Shown: positions 1 to 9,733, counted from the first letter of the stretch. The stretch is 64,000 nucleotides of DNA from Alloalcanivorax marinus (GCF_016906305.1 NZ_JADDOL010000006.1:153629-217628); one strand, 5' to 3'. Numbers and translations: made by a program. The notes: generated by a model not told the origin, from the letters alone.

Positions 1-1
1 G

Positions 2-217
2 GACGGCTACGACGCCACCCGGGAAATCCGCCGGCTGGAACAGGAGCGGGACGTGGACCCGTGCTGGATCATCGCGCTGTCCGCCCACGCCACCGGCGAC
101 TACGTGCAGAAGGCCCGCAACGCCGGCGTCGACGATTACCTGAGCAAGCCGGTGTCCCGGGATCAGGTGCTGGAGGCGCTGCAACGCAACCGGGCGCTGA
201 GCGGCGCGGGGGGCTGA
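2..217 (+). CDS. Response-regulator receiver domain, C-terminal end (partial)
   Basis: The reading frame is open at the left edge and encodes 71 residues before TGA. It begins DGYDATREIRRLE, the stretch that follows the phosphoacceptor loop in receiver domains. It continues with the IIALSAHA strand, which carries the conserved Thr/Ser position, and with YLSKPV, which carries the invariant Lys. The protein ends about 20 residues after that Lys. A receiver domain at the extreme C-terminus with a DGYDATREIR motif is typical of hybrid sensor kinases, but a stand-alone regulator cannot be excluded because the rest lies outside the window. The phosphoacceptor Asp itself is not in view. Confidence 0.8.
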   Translation, partial: DGYDATREIRRLEQERDVDPCWIIALSAHATGDYVQKARNAGVDDYLSKPVSRDQVLEALQRNRALSGAGG

Positions 218-277
218 AAAGCCGCCCCCGGACCAGTATCATACCGGTCCCGATTTTCCGCCGACCGCGAAGGCCCC

Positions 278-2299
278 ATGAGCGACACTCCCCGCAAGAT
301 CCTGGTCACCAGCGCCCTGCCCTACGCCAACGGCCCGATCCACCTGGGCCATCTGCTGGAATACATCCAGACCGACATCTGGGTGCGCTTCCAGAAGCTG
401 AACGGGCAGAACTGTCTGTACGTCTGCGCCGACGACGCCCACGGCACCGCCATCATGCTCAAGGCGGAGGAGAACGGCGTCACCCCGGAGCAGCAGATCG
501 CCAAGGTGAAAGCCGACCACGAACGGGATTTCGCCGATTTCCAGATCCGTTTCGACAACTACTACAGCACCCACAGCCCGGAGAACCGCCAGTTCTCGGA
601 AATGATCTTCCAGCGCAACAAGGACGCCGGCTACATCGTCGAGAAGGAGATCACCCAGCTGTACGACCCGGAAAAGGGCATGTTCCTGTCCGACCGGTTC
701 GTGCGCGGCACCTGCCCGAAATGTGGCGCGGCGGACCAGTACGGTGACAACTGCGAGGTGTGCGGCGCCACCTATTCCCCGTCGGAGCTGATCGACCCCT
801 ATTCCGCGGTGAGCGGCGCCACGCCGGTGGAAAAGCAGACCACCCAGCTGTTCTTCGACCTGCCCCAGTTCGAGCCGCTGCTGCGCCAGTGGACCCGCTC
901 CGGCTCCCTGCAGGAAGGCGTGGCCAACAAGCTGCAGGAGTGGATCGAGGAGCTGCACCCCTGGGACATTTCCCGGGAAGCGCCCTACTTCGGCTTCGAG
1001 ATTCCCGGCTACCCGGGCAAATACTTCTACGTGTGGCTGGACGCGCCGATCGGCTACATGGCCAGCTTCAAGAATCTGTGTGATCGCGAAGGCCTGGACT
1101 TCGACGACTACTGGAAGGCGGATTCCGACGCCGAGCTGTACCACTTCATCGGCAAGGACATCATCAACTTCCACGGCCTGTTCTGGCCGGCCATGCTGGA
1201 AGGCGCCGGCCTGCGCAAGCCCACGGCGATCTACAGCCACGGCTTCGTCACCGTCAACGGCGCCAAGATGTCCAAATCCCGGGGCACCTTCATCAAGGCG
1301 CGCACCTATCTGGACCATCTGAATCCGGAATACCTGCGCTATTACTTCGCCGCCAAGCTCAACAGCCGGGTGGACGACTTCGACCTGAACCTGGAGGACT
1401 TCGCCCAGCGGGTGAACACCGACCTGGTGGGCAAGGTGGTCAATATCGCCAGCCGCACCGGCAACTTCGTCAAGAAGTTCGGCGGCACGCTCAGCGCCCA
1501 CCCGGACAACCCGCTGCTGGTGCAGGAAGCCCAGCAGGCCGCCGCCACCATCGCCGGTTTCTATGAACAACGGGAATTCGGCAAGGCGATGCGCGAGATC
1601 ATGACCCTGGCCGACCACGCCAACGGCTACATCGCCGACAAGGCGCCCTGGTCCCTGGCCAAGGAGGAAGGGCGCGAGCAGGAGGTGCTGGAAATCTGCA
1701 CCACCGCCCTCAACGTGTTCCGCCTGCTGGTGCTGTATCTGAAACCGGTGCTGCCGGGGCTGGCCGAGCGCGCCGAGGCGTTTCTCAATATCCCGCCGCT
1801 GACCTGGGCGGACAGCGCCACCCTGCTGCTGGAACACGAGATCAACAAGTTCAACCCGCTGCTGAACCGCGTGGACATGGCCCAGATCGAGGCGGTGCTG
1901 GCCGACTCCCGGGAGACCAACCCGGCACCGGCGGCCGCCGCCGGCGACGACAAGGCCACGGAGGAAGAGGCGCCGATCGGCATCGACGATTTCCTCAAAG
2001 TGAAGCTGCGCGCCGCCCGGGTCGTCCAGGCGCAACACGTGGACGGCGCCGACAAGCTGCTGCGGCTGACCCTGGACGTGGGCGAGCTGGGCCAGCGCAA
2101 CGTGTTCGCCGGCATCAAGGCCAAATACGCCCCCGAGGACCTGGAAGGGAAGATGGTGGTGCTGGTGGCCAACCTGGCGCCGCGCAAGATGAAGTTCGGC
2201 GTCTCCGAGGGCATGGTGCTGGCCGCCGGCCCCGGCGGCGAGGACATCTTCCTGCTGTCGCCGGACAGCGGCGCGCAACCGGGCATGGAGGTCCGCTGA
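278..2299 (+). CDS. metG: Methionyl-tRNA synthetase
   Basis: Class I aminoacyl-tRNA synthetase that charges tRNA-Met in the cytoplasm. The 673 residues match the usual E. coli-type length of about 677. The HIGH-type signature is HLGH at residues 22-25. A zinc-knuckle insert with paired cysteines (CPKCG, CEVCG) lies near residues 145-163. The KMSKS loop is near residues 331-335. An EMAP/Trbp111-like tRNA-binding and dimerisation domain covers roughly residues 568-673, after a low-complexity Ala-rich linker. ATG at 278 gives the expected N-terminus, and the upstream gene ends 60 bp earlier. An imperfect inverted repeat at 232-248 lies in that gap. A PhoD-like gene follows after 12 bp on the same strand. 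Confidence 0.98.
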   Translation: MSDTPRKILVTSALPYANGPIHLGHLLEYIQTDIWVRFQKLNGQNCLYVCADDAHGTAIMLKAEENGVTPEQQIAKVKADHERDFADFQIRFDNYYSTHSPENRQFSEMIFQRNKDAGYIVEKEITQLYDPEKGMFLSDRFVRGTCPKCGAADQYGDNCEVCGATYSPSELIDPYSAVSGATPVEKQTTQLFFDLPQFEPLLRQWTRSGSLQEGVANKLQEWIEELHPWDISREAPYFGFEIPGYPGKYFYVWLDAPIGYMASFKNLCDREGLDFDDYWKADSDAELYHFIGKDIINFHGLFWPAMLEGAGLRKPTAIYSHGFVTVNGAKMSKSRGTFIKARTYLDHLNPEYLRYYFAAKLNSRVDDFDLNLEDFAQRVNTDLVGKVVNIASRTGNFVKKFGGTLSAHPDNPLLVQEAQQAAATIAGFYEQREFGKAMREIMTLADHANGYIADKAPWSLAKEEGREQEVLEICTTALNVFRLLVLYLKPVLPGLAERAEAFLNIPPLTWADSATLLLEHEINKFNPLLNRVDMAQIEAVLADSRETNPAPAAAAGDDKATEEEAPIGIDDFLKVKLRAARVVQAQHVDGADKLLRLTLDVGELGQRNVFAGIKAKYAPEDLEGKMVVLVANLAPRKMKFGVSEGMVLAAGPGGEDIFLLSPDSGAQPGMEVR

Positions 2300-2311
2300 C
2301 CGGCGGCGTCC

Positions 2312-4213
2312 ATGTGTTCCCCGGCCGACCGTTCTCCGGTGCTTGCCGGCCCCCTGCTGCGCCGGCTGGAAGCCGGCCGCCTGGTGCTGTGGCTGGTGGC
2401 GGAACGGCCGCTGAGCGGACAGCTGGCGCTGTGGGAAGGCACTGAGGCCGCCACGCGCCGGTGGCCCCTGGAGGAACCGCACTGCCAGGTGATACCGCTG
2501 GGCGAACAGGCCCATCTGCATCTGATCGACCTGGCACCGGAGCCGCCGCTGCCCGAGGACACCCTGATCGGCTACGACCTGCGCCTGGACGGCCTGGGGG
2601 GCGTGGCCGACTGGGCGCCCCATCTGCTCTACCCCGGCCAGACGCGCCCGGCGTTCGTCCTGCACCGGCGCCGCCGGCAGCTGTTCTACGGCTCCTGCCG
2701 CAAACCCCACCATCCCCAGCGTGACGGCCTGGCCCGCGCCGACCGGCATCTGGCCGCCGACCCGGCCTCGGTGAGCCGGCGCCCGGCGCTGCTGCTGCTC
2801 ACCGGCGATCAGGTCTATGTGGACGACGTGGCCGGGCCCATGCTCAGCGCCGTGCAGGCGCTGGTGCGGGCACTGGGACTGCCCGATGAGGACCTGAGCG
2901 GCGCCCGCGTCACCGACAGCGCCGACCTCTTCGACCATCCGGACAACCACAACCGGGAACGGCTGCTGCCGGCCCTGGAATCCAACGAGGCCCTGCGCGA
3001 GCGCTTCTTCGGCGGCGTGGAAAAGCCGGTGTTCACCTCCGACCACGCGCATCGGCACCTGATCACCCTGTCGGAGATGGTCGCGCTCTATCTGCTGGTC
3101 TGGTCCCCCGAGCCCTGGCGCCGCATCCGCCCGGTCCGGCCGGCGCTGGACGACGAGCAGGCCGAGGAATATGACCGCCAGCAGCCGATCATCGACGCCT
3201 TCGTGGCGGACCTGCCGGCGGCGGCCCGGGTGATGGCCCAGCTGCCCACCCTGATGATCTTCGACGACCACGACATCACCGACGACTGGAACCTGACCGC
3301 CGCCTGGGAGCGCAGCGCCTACGGCCACCCGTTCTCCCGGCAGATCATCGGCAACGCCCTGATCGCCTATTTGCTCTGCCAGGGCTGGGGCAACGACCCG
3401 GACGCCGTGGCCGCGCTGCTGCCGGACACCCGCGCCCTGCTCGCCGACGCCCGCGCCCGGGGGCGCCTGGACGACCCGCGCCACACCGAACTGATCGCCC
3501 GGCTGCTGGCCTTCCAGCACTGGCACTACGAGCTGCCCGGCACCCCCAAGCTGGTGGTGCTGGACACCCGCACCCGGCGCTGGCGCAGCGAACGGCACGC
3601 CGGCCGGCCCTCCGGGCTGATGGACTGGGAGGCACTCAGCGAATTTCAGCAGGCGCTGCTGGGCGAGACCTCGGTGGTGATCGTCTCGGCGGCGCCGATC
3701 TTCGGCGTCAAGCTGATCGAGACGGTGCAGAAGCTGTTCACCCTGGCGGGCAAGCCGCTCACCGTGGACGCGGAAAACTGGATGGCGCACCGGGGCGCCG
3801 CCCGGGTGATGCTGAATATCTTCCGCCACTCCCGGACGCCGGGGAACTACGTGATCCTGTCCGGGGACGTGCACTATTCCTTCGTTTACCGGGTGCGCAT
3901 CCGGCAGCGGGACGGCGGCCCCAGTGTCTGGCAGCTCACCGACAGCGGCCTGAAGAACACCTTCCCGCACCGCCTGCTGACCCTGTTCGACCGGCTCAAC
4001 CGCTGGCTCTATTCGCCCCGTTCACCGCTCAACTGGTTCACCCAGCGCCGGCCCATGGCGGTGGACCCCTTCGCCCCGGACCGCCGCGACGCCGGCGAGC
4101 GCCTCTGGAACGGCGCCGGCATCGGCCTGGTCACCCTGGACGACCAGGGCCGTCCGGAACGCATCCAGCATCTGAGCGTGGACGGCGAGGACGTGGATTT
4201 TCATCCGCTTTGA
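2312..4213 (+). CDS. PhoD-like metallophosphatase
   Basis: Predicted 633-residue phosphatase of the PhoD/alkaline phosphatase D superfamily. The metal-ligand blocks are recognisable in order: LTGDQVYVDD near residue 165, FDDHDITDDWN near residue 315, and SGDVHYSF near residue 515. The N-terminal part, about 120 residues, resembles the beta-rich domain that precedes the catalytic domain in this family. No signal peptide is visible, so it is probably cytoplasmic, unlike secreted Bacillus PhoD. It starts 12 bp after metG and probably shares its transcript. A strong bidirectional terminator follows. The substrate cannot be told from sequence. Confidence 0.85.
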   Translation: MCSPADRSPVLAGPLLRRLEAGRLVLWLVAERPLSGQLALWEGTEAATRRWPLEEPHCQVIPLGEQAHLHLIDLAPEPPLPEDTLIGYDLRLDGLGGVADWAPHLLYPGQTRPAFVLHRRRRQLFYGSCRKPHHPQRDGLARADRHLAADPASVSRRPALLLLTGDQVYVDDVAGPMLSAVQALVRALGLPDEDLSGARVTDSADLFDHPDNHNRERLLPALESNEALRERFFGGVEKPVFTSDHAHRHLITLSEMVALYLLVWSPEPWRRIRPVRPALDDEQAEEYDRQQPIIDAFVADLPAAARVMAQLPTLMIFDDHDITDDWNLTAAWERSAYGHPFSRQIIGNALIAYLLCQGWGNDPDAVAALLPDTRALLADARARGRLDDPRHTELIARLLAFQHWHYELPGTPKLVVLDTRTRRWRSERHAGRPSGLMDWEALSEFQQALLGETSVVIVSAAPIFGVKLIETVQKLFTLAGKPLTVDAENWMAHRGAARVMLNIFRHSRTPGNYVILSGDVHYSFVYRVRIRQRDGGPSVWQLTDSGLKNTFPHRLLTLFDRLNRWLYSPRSPLNWFTQRRPMAVDPFAPDRRDAGERLWNGAGIGLVTLDDQGRPERIQHLSVDGEDVDFHPL

Positions 4214-4233
4214 CACGCCGGCGGGCATAAAAA

Positions 4234-4258
4234 AAGCGGCCCGCGGGCCGCTTCTTTT
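4234..4258. terminator. Bidirectional Rho-independent terminator
   Basis: A perfect hairpin, AAGCGGCCCG/CGGGCCGCTT, is preceded by an A run and followed by CTTTTC. It can stop both the metG-phoD-like transcript and the convergent Spy-like gene. Confidence 0.85.
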
Positions 4259-4279
4259 CTGGTGCGCCGGGGACAGCGA

Positions 4280-4741
4280 TTACTGCTGCTGGCCCTGCTG
4301 CTGGCGCATCTGTTCCTGCATCTGGCGCATTTGCTCGCGCTGCTGGCGGGCACGCTCTTCCAGGGTGTTGCGCTGCTCCTCGGTCAGGTTTTCCTGAATC
4401 CGGGCCTGCAGCAGCACGGTCTCGGCAGCGATGTCGCCGGTCAGTTCACCCAGTTCCTCGGCGTCGTCACGGATTTTGTCCTCGTCGTAATCCGGACCGA
4501 TCTGGCTGCTCAGCGATTGCTGCAGCTCCTGGGCTTCCATGCGCTTGCTGTTGATCTTGGCCTCGGAGTCCTGCATCAGCTCACGCATCTCCTTTTTCTG
4601 GTCGGCGCTCAGGCTCACCAGCTGGTCGAGCTGATCCACCTGATCACCCTGGGCCATTCCCGGGCCTTGCTGCGCCAGGGCGGTACCACTTACCCCCAGG
4701 GCCATCAGCATCGCGATACTCAGTCGCTTAACGGTCGTCAT
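4280..4741 (-). CDS. Spy/CpxP-like periplasmic protein
   Basis: Small exported protein of about 153 residues. Its signal peptide ends GTALA, just before QQGPGM. The mature part is helical and charged, with two LTxxQ-type motifs (LSADQ and LTEEQ), the hallmark of the Spy/CpxP periplasmic chaperone family. The last 25 residues are an Arg/Gln/Met-rich repeat (QREQMRQMQEQMRQQQ) likely to form a helix. I chose the second in-frame ATG (4741) because GGAG lies 8 bases upstream of it; the first ATG (4753) would add MENH. It stands alone, convergent with the PhoD-like gene and divergent from the RnfB-like gene. Family assignment rests on motif and size only. Confidence 0.7.
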   Translation of the reverse strand: MTTVKRLSIAMLMALGVSGTALAQQGPGMAQGDQVDQLDQLVSLSADQKKEMRELMQDSEAKINSKRMEAQELQQSLSSQIGPDYDEDKIRDDAEELGELTGDIAAETVLLQARIQENLTEEQRNTLEERARQQREQMRQMQEQMRQQQGQQQ

Positions 4742-4930
4742 ATGGTTCTCCATTCAGCCAATCTCGGATCGGTGATCCGCAGTGAGGGAATCACCCTACC
4801 CGATGGGGCAGCGGAACTTCATCCCCGTTCCGCACGTTTTGCCCGCCGTGAGCGGCCCGGACCCCGGGCGGGTCCGGCGGGGCCCGGCAATGGCGCGGCT
4901 TCCAGGGGGTCTCGGGGAATCGGAAAATTT

Positions 4931-4939
4931 TGCTAAACT
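4931..4939 (+). promoter_or_regulatory. Possible extended -10 for the RnfB-like gene
   Basis: TGCTAAACT resembles an extended -10 (TGn-TATAAT type) about 35 bases before the RnfB-like ATG. No convincing -35 is present. The 4742-4973 gap otherwise holds only the divergent upstream regions. Confidence 0.35.
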
Positions 4940-4973
4940 GCCGCCCACCCCGCGCCACAACCGACCGGATGCC

Positions 4974-5810
4974 ATGACAGACACCCCGTTTCACGGCGGC
5001 CGCGCCATTGAAGTAGAACGCATCGACGCCCTGTTACCGCAGACCCAGTGCGGCAAATGCGGCCACCCGGGTTGCCGGCCCTATGCCCGCGCGGTGGCCG
5101 ACGGCGAGGCGCACAACCGCTGCCCGCCGGGCGGCCAGGGCACCGCCGACGCGCTCGCCGAGCTGCTGGACCGCCCGCCGCTGCCCCTGGACGAGCGCGG
5201 CTATGACAACGCCACCGCCAGGAAGGTGGCGGTGATCCGCGAGGACGAGTGCATCGGCTGCACCAAGTGCATCCAGGCCTGTCCGGTGGACGCCATTGTC
5301 GGCGCCGCGCGGCGCATGCACACGGTGATCACCGACGAGTGCACCGGCTGCGATCTGTGCGTGCCGCCCTGCCCGGTGGACTGCATCGACATGCTGACCG
5401 TATCGGCGACACCGTTTCAGCCGGACGCGCCGGCGGACCGCGCCCGCGCCGACCAGGCCCGGGCCCGTTTCGAGGCCCGCGAGGCGCGCCTGGCCCGGGA
5501 ACAGGCCCGCAAGGCGGAGCAGAGCCGGGCCCGTCTGGCGCGACAACAGCAAACGGAGCGCCGGCGGTCCGCGGCCGCGTCGCCGGCGGACGCGGCGCCC
5601 GATCCGCGGCGGCAGCGGCTCAAGCTGACCACCGCCTACAACCGCGCCAGCAAGCAATGCAAGGAGGCGCGGGCGGCGCTGGAACGGGCCCGCCGCCAGG
5701 GCGCCGGCCAGCTCGAGGCCATGCAGGAACGGGTGGATGCCATGGCCGCCCGGGCCGAGCAGGCCCGACGCCAGCTGGAAGCGTTCGAGGCGGCCAATTC
5801 GCGGGATTGA
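4974..5810 (+). CDS. RnfB-like Fe-S electron-transfer protein, soluble, with C-terminal extension
   Basis: 278 residues. The N-terminal CGKCGHPGC...NRCPPGG block is the four-Cys Fe-S motif of RnfB/RsxB. It is followed by two 4Fe-4S ferredoxin motifs, [12 protein letters not shown] and [12 protein letters not shown]. The N-terminal membrane helix of true RnfB is absent: the protein begins directly with [23 protein letters not shown]. The last 130 residues are an Arg/Ala/Glu/Gln-rich, probably coiled-coil tail not found in E. coli RsxB (192 residues). No rnfA, C, D, G or E lies nearby, yet nth, which ends the rnf operon in many gammaproteobacteria, is only two genes away. The longer in-frame start at 4782 adds an implausible leader. 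Its partner is unknown. Confidence 0.85.
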   Translation: MTDTPFHGGRAIEVERIDALLPQTQCGKCGHPGCRPYARAVADGEAHNRCPPGGQGTADALAELLDRPPLPLDERGYDNATARKVAVIREDECIGCTKCIQACPVDAIVGAARRMHTVITDECTGCDLCVPPCPVDCIDMLTVSATPFQPDAPADRARADQARARFEAREARLAREQARKAEQSRARLARQQQTERRRSAAASPADAAPDPRRQRLKLTTAYNRASKQCKEARAALERARRQGAGQLEAMQERVDAMAARAEQARRQLEAFEAANSRD

Positions 5811-5811
5811 G

Positions 5812-5829
5812 AACCCGGGCGGGTTTTTT
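5812..5829 (+). terminator. Rho-independent terminator after the RnfB-like gene
   Basis: AACCCG-GG-CGGGTT stem followed by a run of T, starting one base after the stop codon. Confidence 0.75.
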
Positions 5830-5910
5830 AACCACCTTATACAACGTTCACGTTCCGATTCCGTTAAAACTACGGCCAAGCCAAATCCAATAAGGAAGAA
5901 GGAGGCCGTT

Positions 5911-6441
5911 ATGAATAATTCAGCAACCGTCGCCCTGGCCGTGGTCGGCACCCTGGCGGTGGTCGGCGTGGGTTACGCCGGCTTTCAGGCCCTGGGCGGC
6001 GACGCGGATCGCTACGCCGAGGTGGTCAAGGTGGAACCCGCCACCAAGAGCTATCAGGAACCGGAGCAGCGCTGCGAGCAGGTCACCGTGCAGCGGCAGA
6101 AGCCGGTGAAGGATGAGCATCAGATCGCCGGCAGCGCCATTGGCGCCGTGGTCGGCGGCGTCATCGGGCACCAGTTCGGCGGCGGCAGCGGCAAGGACGC
6201 GGCCACCGCCGCCGGCGCCATCGCCGGTGGCTATGCCGGCAACAAAACCCAGGAACACATGCAGAAAAACAACACCTACACCACCACCGAGGAACGGTGC
6301 CAGACGGTGATGAACACCCGCACCGAGAAAAACGGCTACAACGTGACCTACCGTCTCGACGGCCAGACGCACACGGTGCGCATGGACGACGAGCCCGGCG
6401 ACCGTCTGCCGGTGGAAAACGGCAAAGTGGTTACAGACTAG
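5911..6441 (+). CDS. Glycine-zipper envelope protein (17 kDa surface antigen-like)
   Basis: 176 residues. An N-terminal hydrophobic helix (VALAVVGTLAVVGVGYAGF) acts as signal or anchor, with no lipobox Cys. Then comes a charged stretch containing a Cys, and a glycine-zipper pair near residues 72-110 (GSAIGAVVGGVIGHQFGGG and AAGAIAGGYAGNK). This is the signature of the Rick_17kDa_Anti/Gly-zipper 2TM family. A second Cys and a soluble C-terminal domain follow. GGAGG six bases upstream supports the ATG at 5911. The gene is bounded by a terminator on the left and by inverted-repeat element A, which begins only 4 bp after the stop. An envelope role is inferred from the family; no specific function is known. 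Confidence 0.8.
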   Translation: MNNSATVALAVVGTLAVVGVGYAGFQALGGDADRYAEVVKVEPATKSYQEPEQRCEQVTVQRQKPVKDEHQIAGSAIGAVVGGVIGHQFGGGSGKDAATAAGAIAGGYAGNKTQEHMQKNNTYTTTEERCQTVMNTRTEKNGYNVTYRLDGQTHTVRMDDEPGDRLPVENGKVVTD

Positions 6442-6445
6442 AAGC

Positions 6446-6609
6446 GATACAGGATGCAGGATTCAGGATACAGCGCGGTTTTAGGCCGAGCCGTCAGGAC
6501 GGCCCTGCCCGCGCTTACTGGCCCAAGGGCGCTTAAACGCCGTTAAGCGCCGGCAGGGCTTTACCGGCCCACCAAACCCGGCCCGCGCTGTATCCTGCAT
6601 CCTGTATCC
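6446..6609. repeat. Inverted-repeat intergenic element A
   Basis: A 164-bp element whose ends are inverted copies of a GATACAGGATGCAGGAT-type sequence, followed inwards by CGCGG (left end 6446-6478, right end 6583-6609). The interior holds a second hairpin, GGCGCTTAA/TTAAGCGCC, at 6529-6551. A similar element with the same ends but a different core lies at 21445-21615. No coding capacity is seen. Confidence 0.8.
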
Positions 6610-6617
6610 AATCTCTT

Positions 6618-6623
6618 TATACT
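6618..6623 (+). promoter_or_regulatory. Candidate -10 of nth
   Basis: TATACT lies 36 bases before the nth ATG and immediately after the right end of repeat element A, so the -35 region would fall inside the repeat (about 6595-6600, CTGCAT, poor match). Confidence 0.45.
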
Positions 6624-6658
6624 GCGCGTTTTCGTCGATCAGGCCGGAACCGCCAACC

Positions 6659-7297
6659 ATGAATCGGGAAAAACGCACCGAGATCTTTCGCCGGCTGCGC
6701 GACCAGCGCCCGGCTCCCACCACCGAACTGAACTACGACACCCCCTTCGAGCTGCTGGTGGCGGTGGTGCTGTCCGCCCAGGCCACCGACGTGGGCGTCA
6801 ACAAGGCCACCGCGCGGCTGTTTCCGGTGGCCAACACCCCGGCGGCGATCCGTGCCCTGGGGGTGGACGGGCTGAAGGAGTACATCAAGACCATCGGGCT
6901 GTTCAATTCCAAGGCCAGCAACGTCATCAAGCTGTGCGACCAGCTGATCGAGAAACACGACGGTCAGGTGCCGCGCTCCCGGGCCGCCCTGGAAGCGCTG
7001 CCCGGCGTGGGCCGCAAAACCGCCAACGTGGTGCTCAATACCGCCTTCGGCGAACCCACCATTGCCGTGGACACGCACATTTTCCGGGTCAGCAACCGCA
7101 CCCGCATCGCGCCGGGAAAAAACGTGGTCGAGGTGGAAAACCGCCTGATGCGCGTGGTGCCGGAGGAATTCAAGCGCGACTGCCATCACTGGCTGATTCT
7201 GCACGGTCGCTACACCTGCACCGCACGCAAACCGAAATGCGGCGAATGCATCATCGCCGACCTGTGCGAGTTCCCCCTCAGCCAGCGCCCGGCCTGA
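6659..7297 (+). CDS. nth: Endonuclease III
   Basis: Bifunctional DNA glycosylase/AP lyase that removes oxidised pyrimidines. 212 residues, as expected for the family. The helix-hairpin-helix LPGVGRKTAN carries the catalytic Lys. The VDTHIFRVSNR block carries the catalytic Asp. The C-terminal CTARKPKCGECIIADLC holds the four cysteines of the 4Fe-4S cluster in the usual C-x6-C-x2-C-x5-C spacing. In many relatives nth closes the rnfABCDGE operon. Here only an RnfB-like gene remains upstream, separated by a glycine-zipper gene and a repeat element, so nth probably uses its own promoter. Confidence 0.97.
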   Translation: MNREKRTEIFRRLRDQRPAPTTELNYDTPFELLVAVVLSAQATDVGVNKATARLFPVANTPAAIRALGVDGLKEYIKTIGLFNSKASNVIKLCDQLIEKHDGQVPRSRAALEALPGVGRKTANVVLNTAFGEPTIAVDTHIFRVSNRTRIAPGKNVVEVENRLMRVVPEEFKRDCHHWLILHGRYTCTARKPKCGECIIADLCEFPLSQRPA

Positions 7298-7313
7298 CGA
7301 TAAGCCGATATGA

Positions 7314-7345
7314 AAAAGCCGGCTATCCCGGGGCAGGATAGCCGG
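7314..7345 (-). terminator. Rho-independent terminator of comEA
   Basis: CCGGCTATCC/GGATAGCCGG stem with a 7-base loop. On the minus strand it is followed by TTTTTC, so it terminates the leftward comEA transcript. Confidence 0.75.
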
Positions 7346-7428
7346 ACGCGCGGGGCCAAGGAGAGTTGGGCTTGCCATGGACGAACAAGCGGTCACCCCG
7401 CGCTAAAAGCGCCGTTGGCGCGAGCACC

Positions 7429-7761
7429 TCAAAGCGTCAGCCGGTCACGGAAGCGCGCCAGCGTCTTCTCGCCGATCCCCTTGATCGCCATCAGCTGGTC
7501 CACCGAGGTGAACGGGCCCTCCTGCTCGCGCCAGTCCACGATCCGCGCCGCCATGGCCGGGCCGATGCCGCGCAGCTGCTGCAGCTGCTCCGCGCTGGCG
7601 GTGTTCAGGTTGATGGAGGCCGTGGCGGCCGCCGGGCTGTCCGCCGCCGGCGTCGCCTCCGGCGCCGCCTGCGCCCAGGGCACGCCGGCGGCCAGGAGGG
7701 TGCCGAGCAGCAAGGCGCGGCCCAGGCGGGGGCTGGGTATGAAGAAGTTGAACATTCGCAT
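7429..7761 (-). CDS. ComEA-like helix-hairpin-helix DNA-binding protein
   Basis: 110 residues. A signal peptide ends near AQA|APEA, followed by a short Ala/Pro linker. A ComEA-type double helix-hairpin-helix domain comes next, recognisable from INLNTASAEQLQQLRGIGPAMAARIVDWR and IKGIGEKTLARFRDRL. Such small exported proteins bind double-stranded DNA in the periplasm during natural transformation, although many gammaproteobacterial homologues have unproven roles. The ATG at 7761 has GGGAG 8 bases upstream; a second ATG lies 6 bases later. It follows pyrF after about 100 bp on the same strand and ends before its own terminator. Confidence 0.85.
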   Translation of the reverse strand: MRMFNFFIPSPRLGRALLLGTLLAAGVPWAQAAPEATPAADSPAAATASINLNTASAEQLQQLRGIGPAMAARIVDWREQEGPFTSVDQLMAIKGIGEKTLARFRDRLTL

Positions 7762-7862
7762 CGTTGATCTCCCTTTCAGGTCATCCTTGTGAAGGTCTGA
7801 CCACTGTAGGGAAAACGACGCGGAGCGCCTGTCAGCCGATTCGGCGAGTGAACGCGGGACGT

Positions 7863-8558
7863 CTAGGAAAGACTTTGTAGGATATCGTCCACGACCGCTG
7901 TAGGATTTTCCGCACGGGTGATGGGTCGGCCGATCACCATATGACTGACGCCCAGGTCCCGGGCCCGGGCCGGTGTCACCACCCGGCGCTGATCGTCGCC
8001 GGCGCTGCCTTCCGGACGGATGCCCGGCGTCACCAGGTCGAAGTCCGGGCCGCAGGCCTGGCGCAGCAGGGGCGCCTCGCGGGCGGAACAGACCACGCCG
8101 TCGAGGCCGTGGTCGTGGCTCAGCAGGGCCAGCCGGCGTACCTGCTCCTCGGCGCTCACGGTGAGCCCGATTTCGCGCAGATCGGCTTCGGTCTGGCTGG
8201 TCAGCACGGTCACCGCGATCAACCGGGGGCGGGTCTGACGATTGGCCAGCGCCTCCCGGGCGGCGTCCAGCATGCGCCCGCCACCACTGGCGTGCACATT
8301 GACCATCCACACCCCCAGATCGGCGGCGGCGCGCACCGCCCCGGCCACGGTATTGGGGATATCGTGGAATTTCAGGTCCAGAAACACCTCGAAACCGCGG
8401 GCGGCCAGGGCCTCCACCACCGCCGGGCCGGCCCGGGTGAACAGCTCCTTGCCCACCTTGACCCGCACCCGCGCCGGATCCAGCCGGTCGGCCATGGCCA
8501 GAGCCGGGTCGGCGGCGTCGTAGTCCAGGGCAACGATAATGGGGCTTTCGGCGGTCAC
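7863..8558 (-). CDS. pyrF: Orotidine 5'-phosphate decarboxylase
   Basis: Last step of UMP synthesis. 231 residues. The ALDYD start, the [11 protein letters not shown] active-site block (catalytic Asp-Lys-x-x-Asp), and the C-terminal TPGIR and VIGRPIT phosphate-binding motifs are all present. I chose the GTG at 8558: AAGGAGG lies upstream, and the GTG overlaps the lapB stop as GTGA, which implies translational coupling. The longer frame to 8660 would read into lapB. In E. coli, too, pyrF follows lapB. Confidence 0.96.
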   Translation of the reverse strand: MTAESPIIVALDYDAADPALAMADRLDPARVRVKVGKELFTRAGPAVVEALAARGFEVFLDLKFHDIPNTVAGAVRAAADLGVWMVNVHASGGGRMLDAAREALANRQTRPRLIAVTVLTSQTEADLREIGLTVSAEEQVRRLALLSHDHGLDGVVCSAREAPLLRQACGPDFDLVTPGIRPEGSAGDDQRRVVTPARARDLGVSHMVIGRPITRAENPTAVVDDILQSLS

Positions 8559-9733
8559 GATTTGCTGCCTCCTTCGGAACGGGGCTTGATGGTGCCCCAG
8601 CGGCGGCAGCTCGGGCAGCGCCATTGCAGCAGCGGGGTCTGGAAGCCGCAGCGGCGGCACTGGTAGACGGTCTTGTCGGAGGTGAGCCGCTCGGTGAGCT
8701 CCTTGAGCATGCCCAGATGCTCGCGGGCCTCGCCCTGGGCGGACACCTGCAGATTCATGTCGATGATGCGGTGCAGGCCGCGCACCGACGGGTTGGCCTT
8801 CATGTAATCGGCGATAAAGTCCGCCGCCTCACGGTCGCCGTAGCGCTCGCGCAGCTGGTCGGAGAGCAGCAGCACCCGGGCGGTGGAAGGCTCCTCGGCG
8901 CTGAAGTCGGCCAGCAGGCGGATAAACTCCTCTTCCTTTTCCAGGCGCTGGTAGCACTGGCGCAGCTCATCCAGCACCTCGTCGAAGAAGGCCTTGTCCT
9001 GCTGCCAGATGCGCTTGAAAGCGTCGATGGCGTCGGCCCATTGCTCCTCGCGCATTTCCAGCCGGCCCTGCACCACGCTGGCGCGCACGCACTGCTTGTC
9101 GAAGCCCAGCGCCCGGCGCAGCATGCGACGGGCCGGCGCCAGCTCGCCCCGGGCGATCTGGCCGTCGGCTTCCTCGCAGCAGTAATGGGCCAGGATCGGG
9201 CCCATCTTGGGGTCGGACTTGACCAGTTGCTCACCCATGGAAATGGCGCTGGTCCAGTCGCGTTCCTGTTCATAGAGATGCGTGAGCTGGCGGATCACCT
9301 GCTCGCGCTTTTCGCAATCCTGGTCGAGCATTTCCAACAGCACTTCCTCGGCCCGGTCGAACAGGCCGCCGGCCAGATAATCCTCGGCCAGCTCCAGCTG
9401 AATCTGCTCCTGGGTGGGACGCGGCAGTTCGCCCTGTTCCAGCAGGTGGGAATGAATCAGAGTGGCCCGGTCGAACTCCCCGCGCTTGCGGAACAGCCGC
9501 GCCATGCTGAGGTGGGTTTCCAGGGTTTGATCGGACACTTCCAGGCTGTTGAGCAGGGCCTCCACGGCCTTGTCCGGCTCTTCATTGAGCAGGAAGTTGA
9601 GCCCCGCCACGTACTCCTGGGACAGGGATTCCATGCGCCGGCGCTGGCGGCGCTTGCCTTCCCGCCGCCCCAGGTAGAAGCCCGTGGCGATGGCGAAAAA
9701 GAACAGCGGAATCAGCCAAAGCGGTTCGCTCAT
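8555..9733 (-). CDS. lapB: Lipopolysaccharide assembly protein LapB (YciM)
   Basis: 392 residues. An N-terminal membrane helix ([19 protein letters not shown]) is followed by a basic stretch, then about nine tetratricopeptide repeats. A C-terminal rubredoxin-like zinc domain, CRRCGF...CPSCRRW, closes the protein. LapB regulates LPS synthesis by controlling FtsH-dependent turnover of LpxC at the inner membrane. The ATG at 9733 overlaps the lapA stop as ATGA, and the gene's own stop overlaps the pyrF GTG. The gene is part of the ihfB-lapA-lapB-pyrF chain. Confidence 0.96.
   Translation of the reverse strand: MSEPLWLIPLFFFAIATGFYLGRREGKRRQRRRMESLSQEYVAGLNFLLNEEPDKAVEALLNSLEVSDQTLETHLSMARLFRKRGEFDRATLIHSHLLEQGELPRPTQEQIQLELAEDYLAGGLFDRAEEVLLEMLDQDCEKREQVIRQLTHLYEQERDWTSAISMGEQLVKSDPKMGPILAHYCCEEADGQIARGELAPARRMLRRALGFDKQCVRASVVQGRLEMREEQWADAIDAFKRIWQQDKAFFDEVLDELRQCYQRLEKEEEFIRLLADFSAEEPSTARVLLLSDQLRERYGDREAADFIADYMKANPSVRGLHRIIDMNLQVSAQGEAREHLGMLKELTERLTSDKTVYQCRRCGFQTPLLQWRCPSCRRWGTIKPRSEGGSKS

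Noticed and set aside
239..3970. 1243-codon minus-strand open frame opposite metG and the PhoD-like gene
   Set aside because: Antisense frame produced by GC-rich codon bias. Its translation is His/Gln/Val/Gly-rich with no domain, and both plus-strand genes have full motifs.
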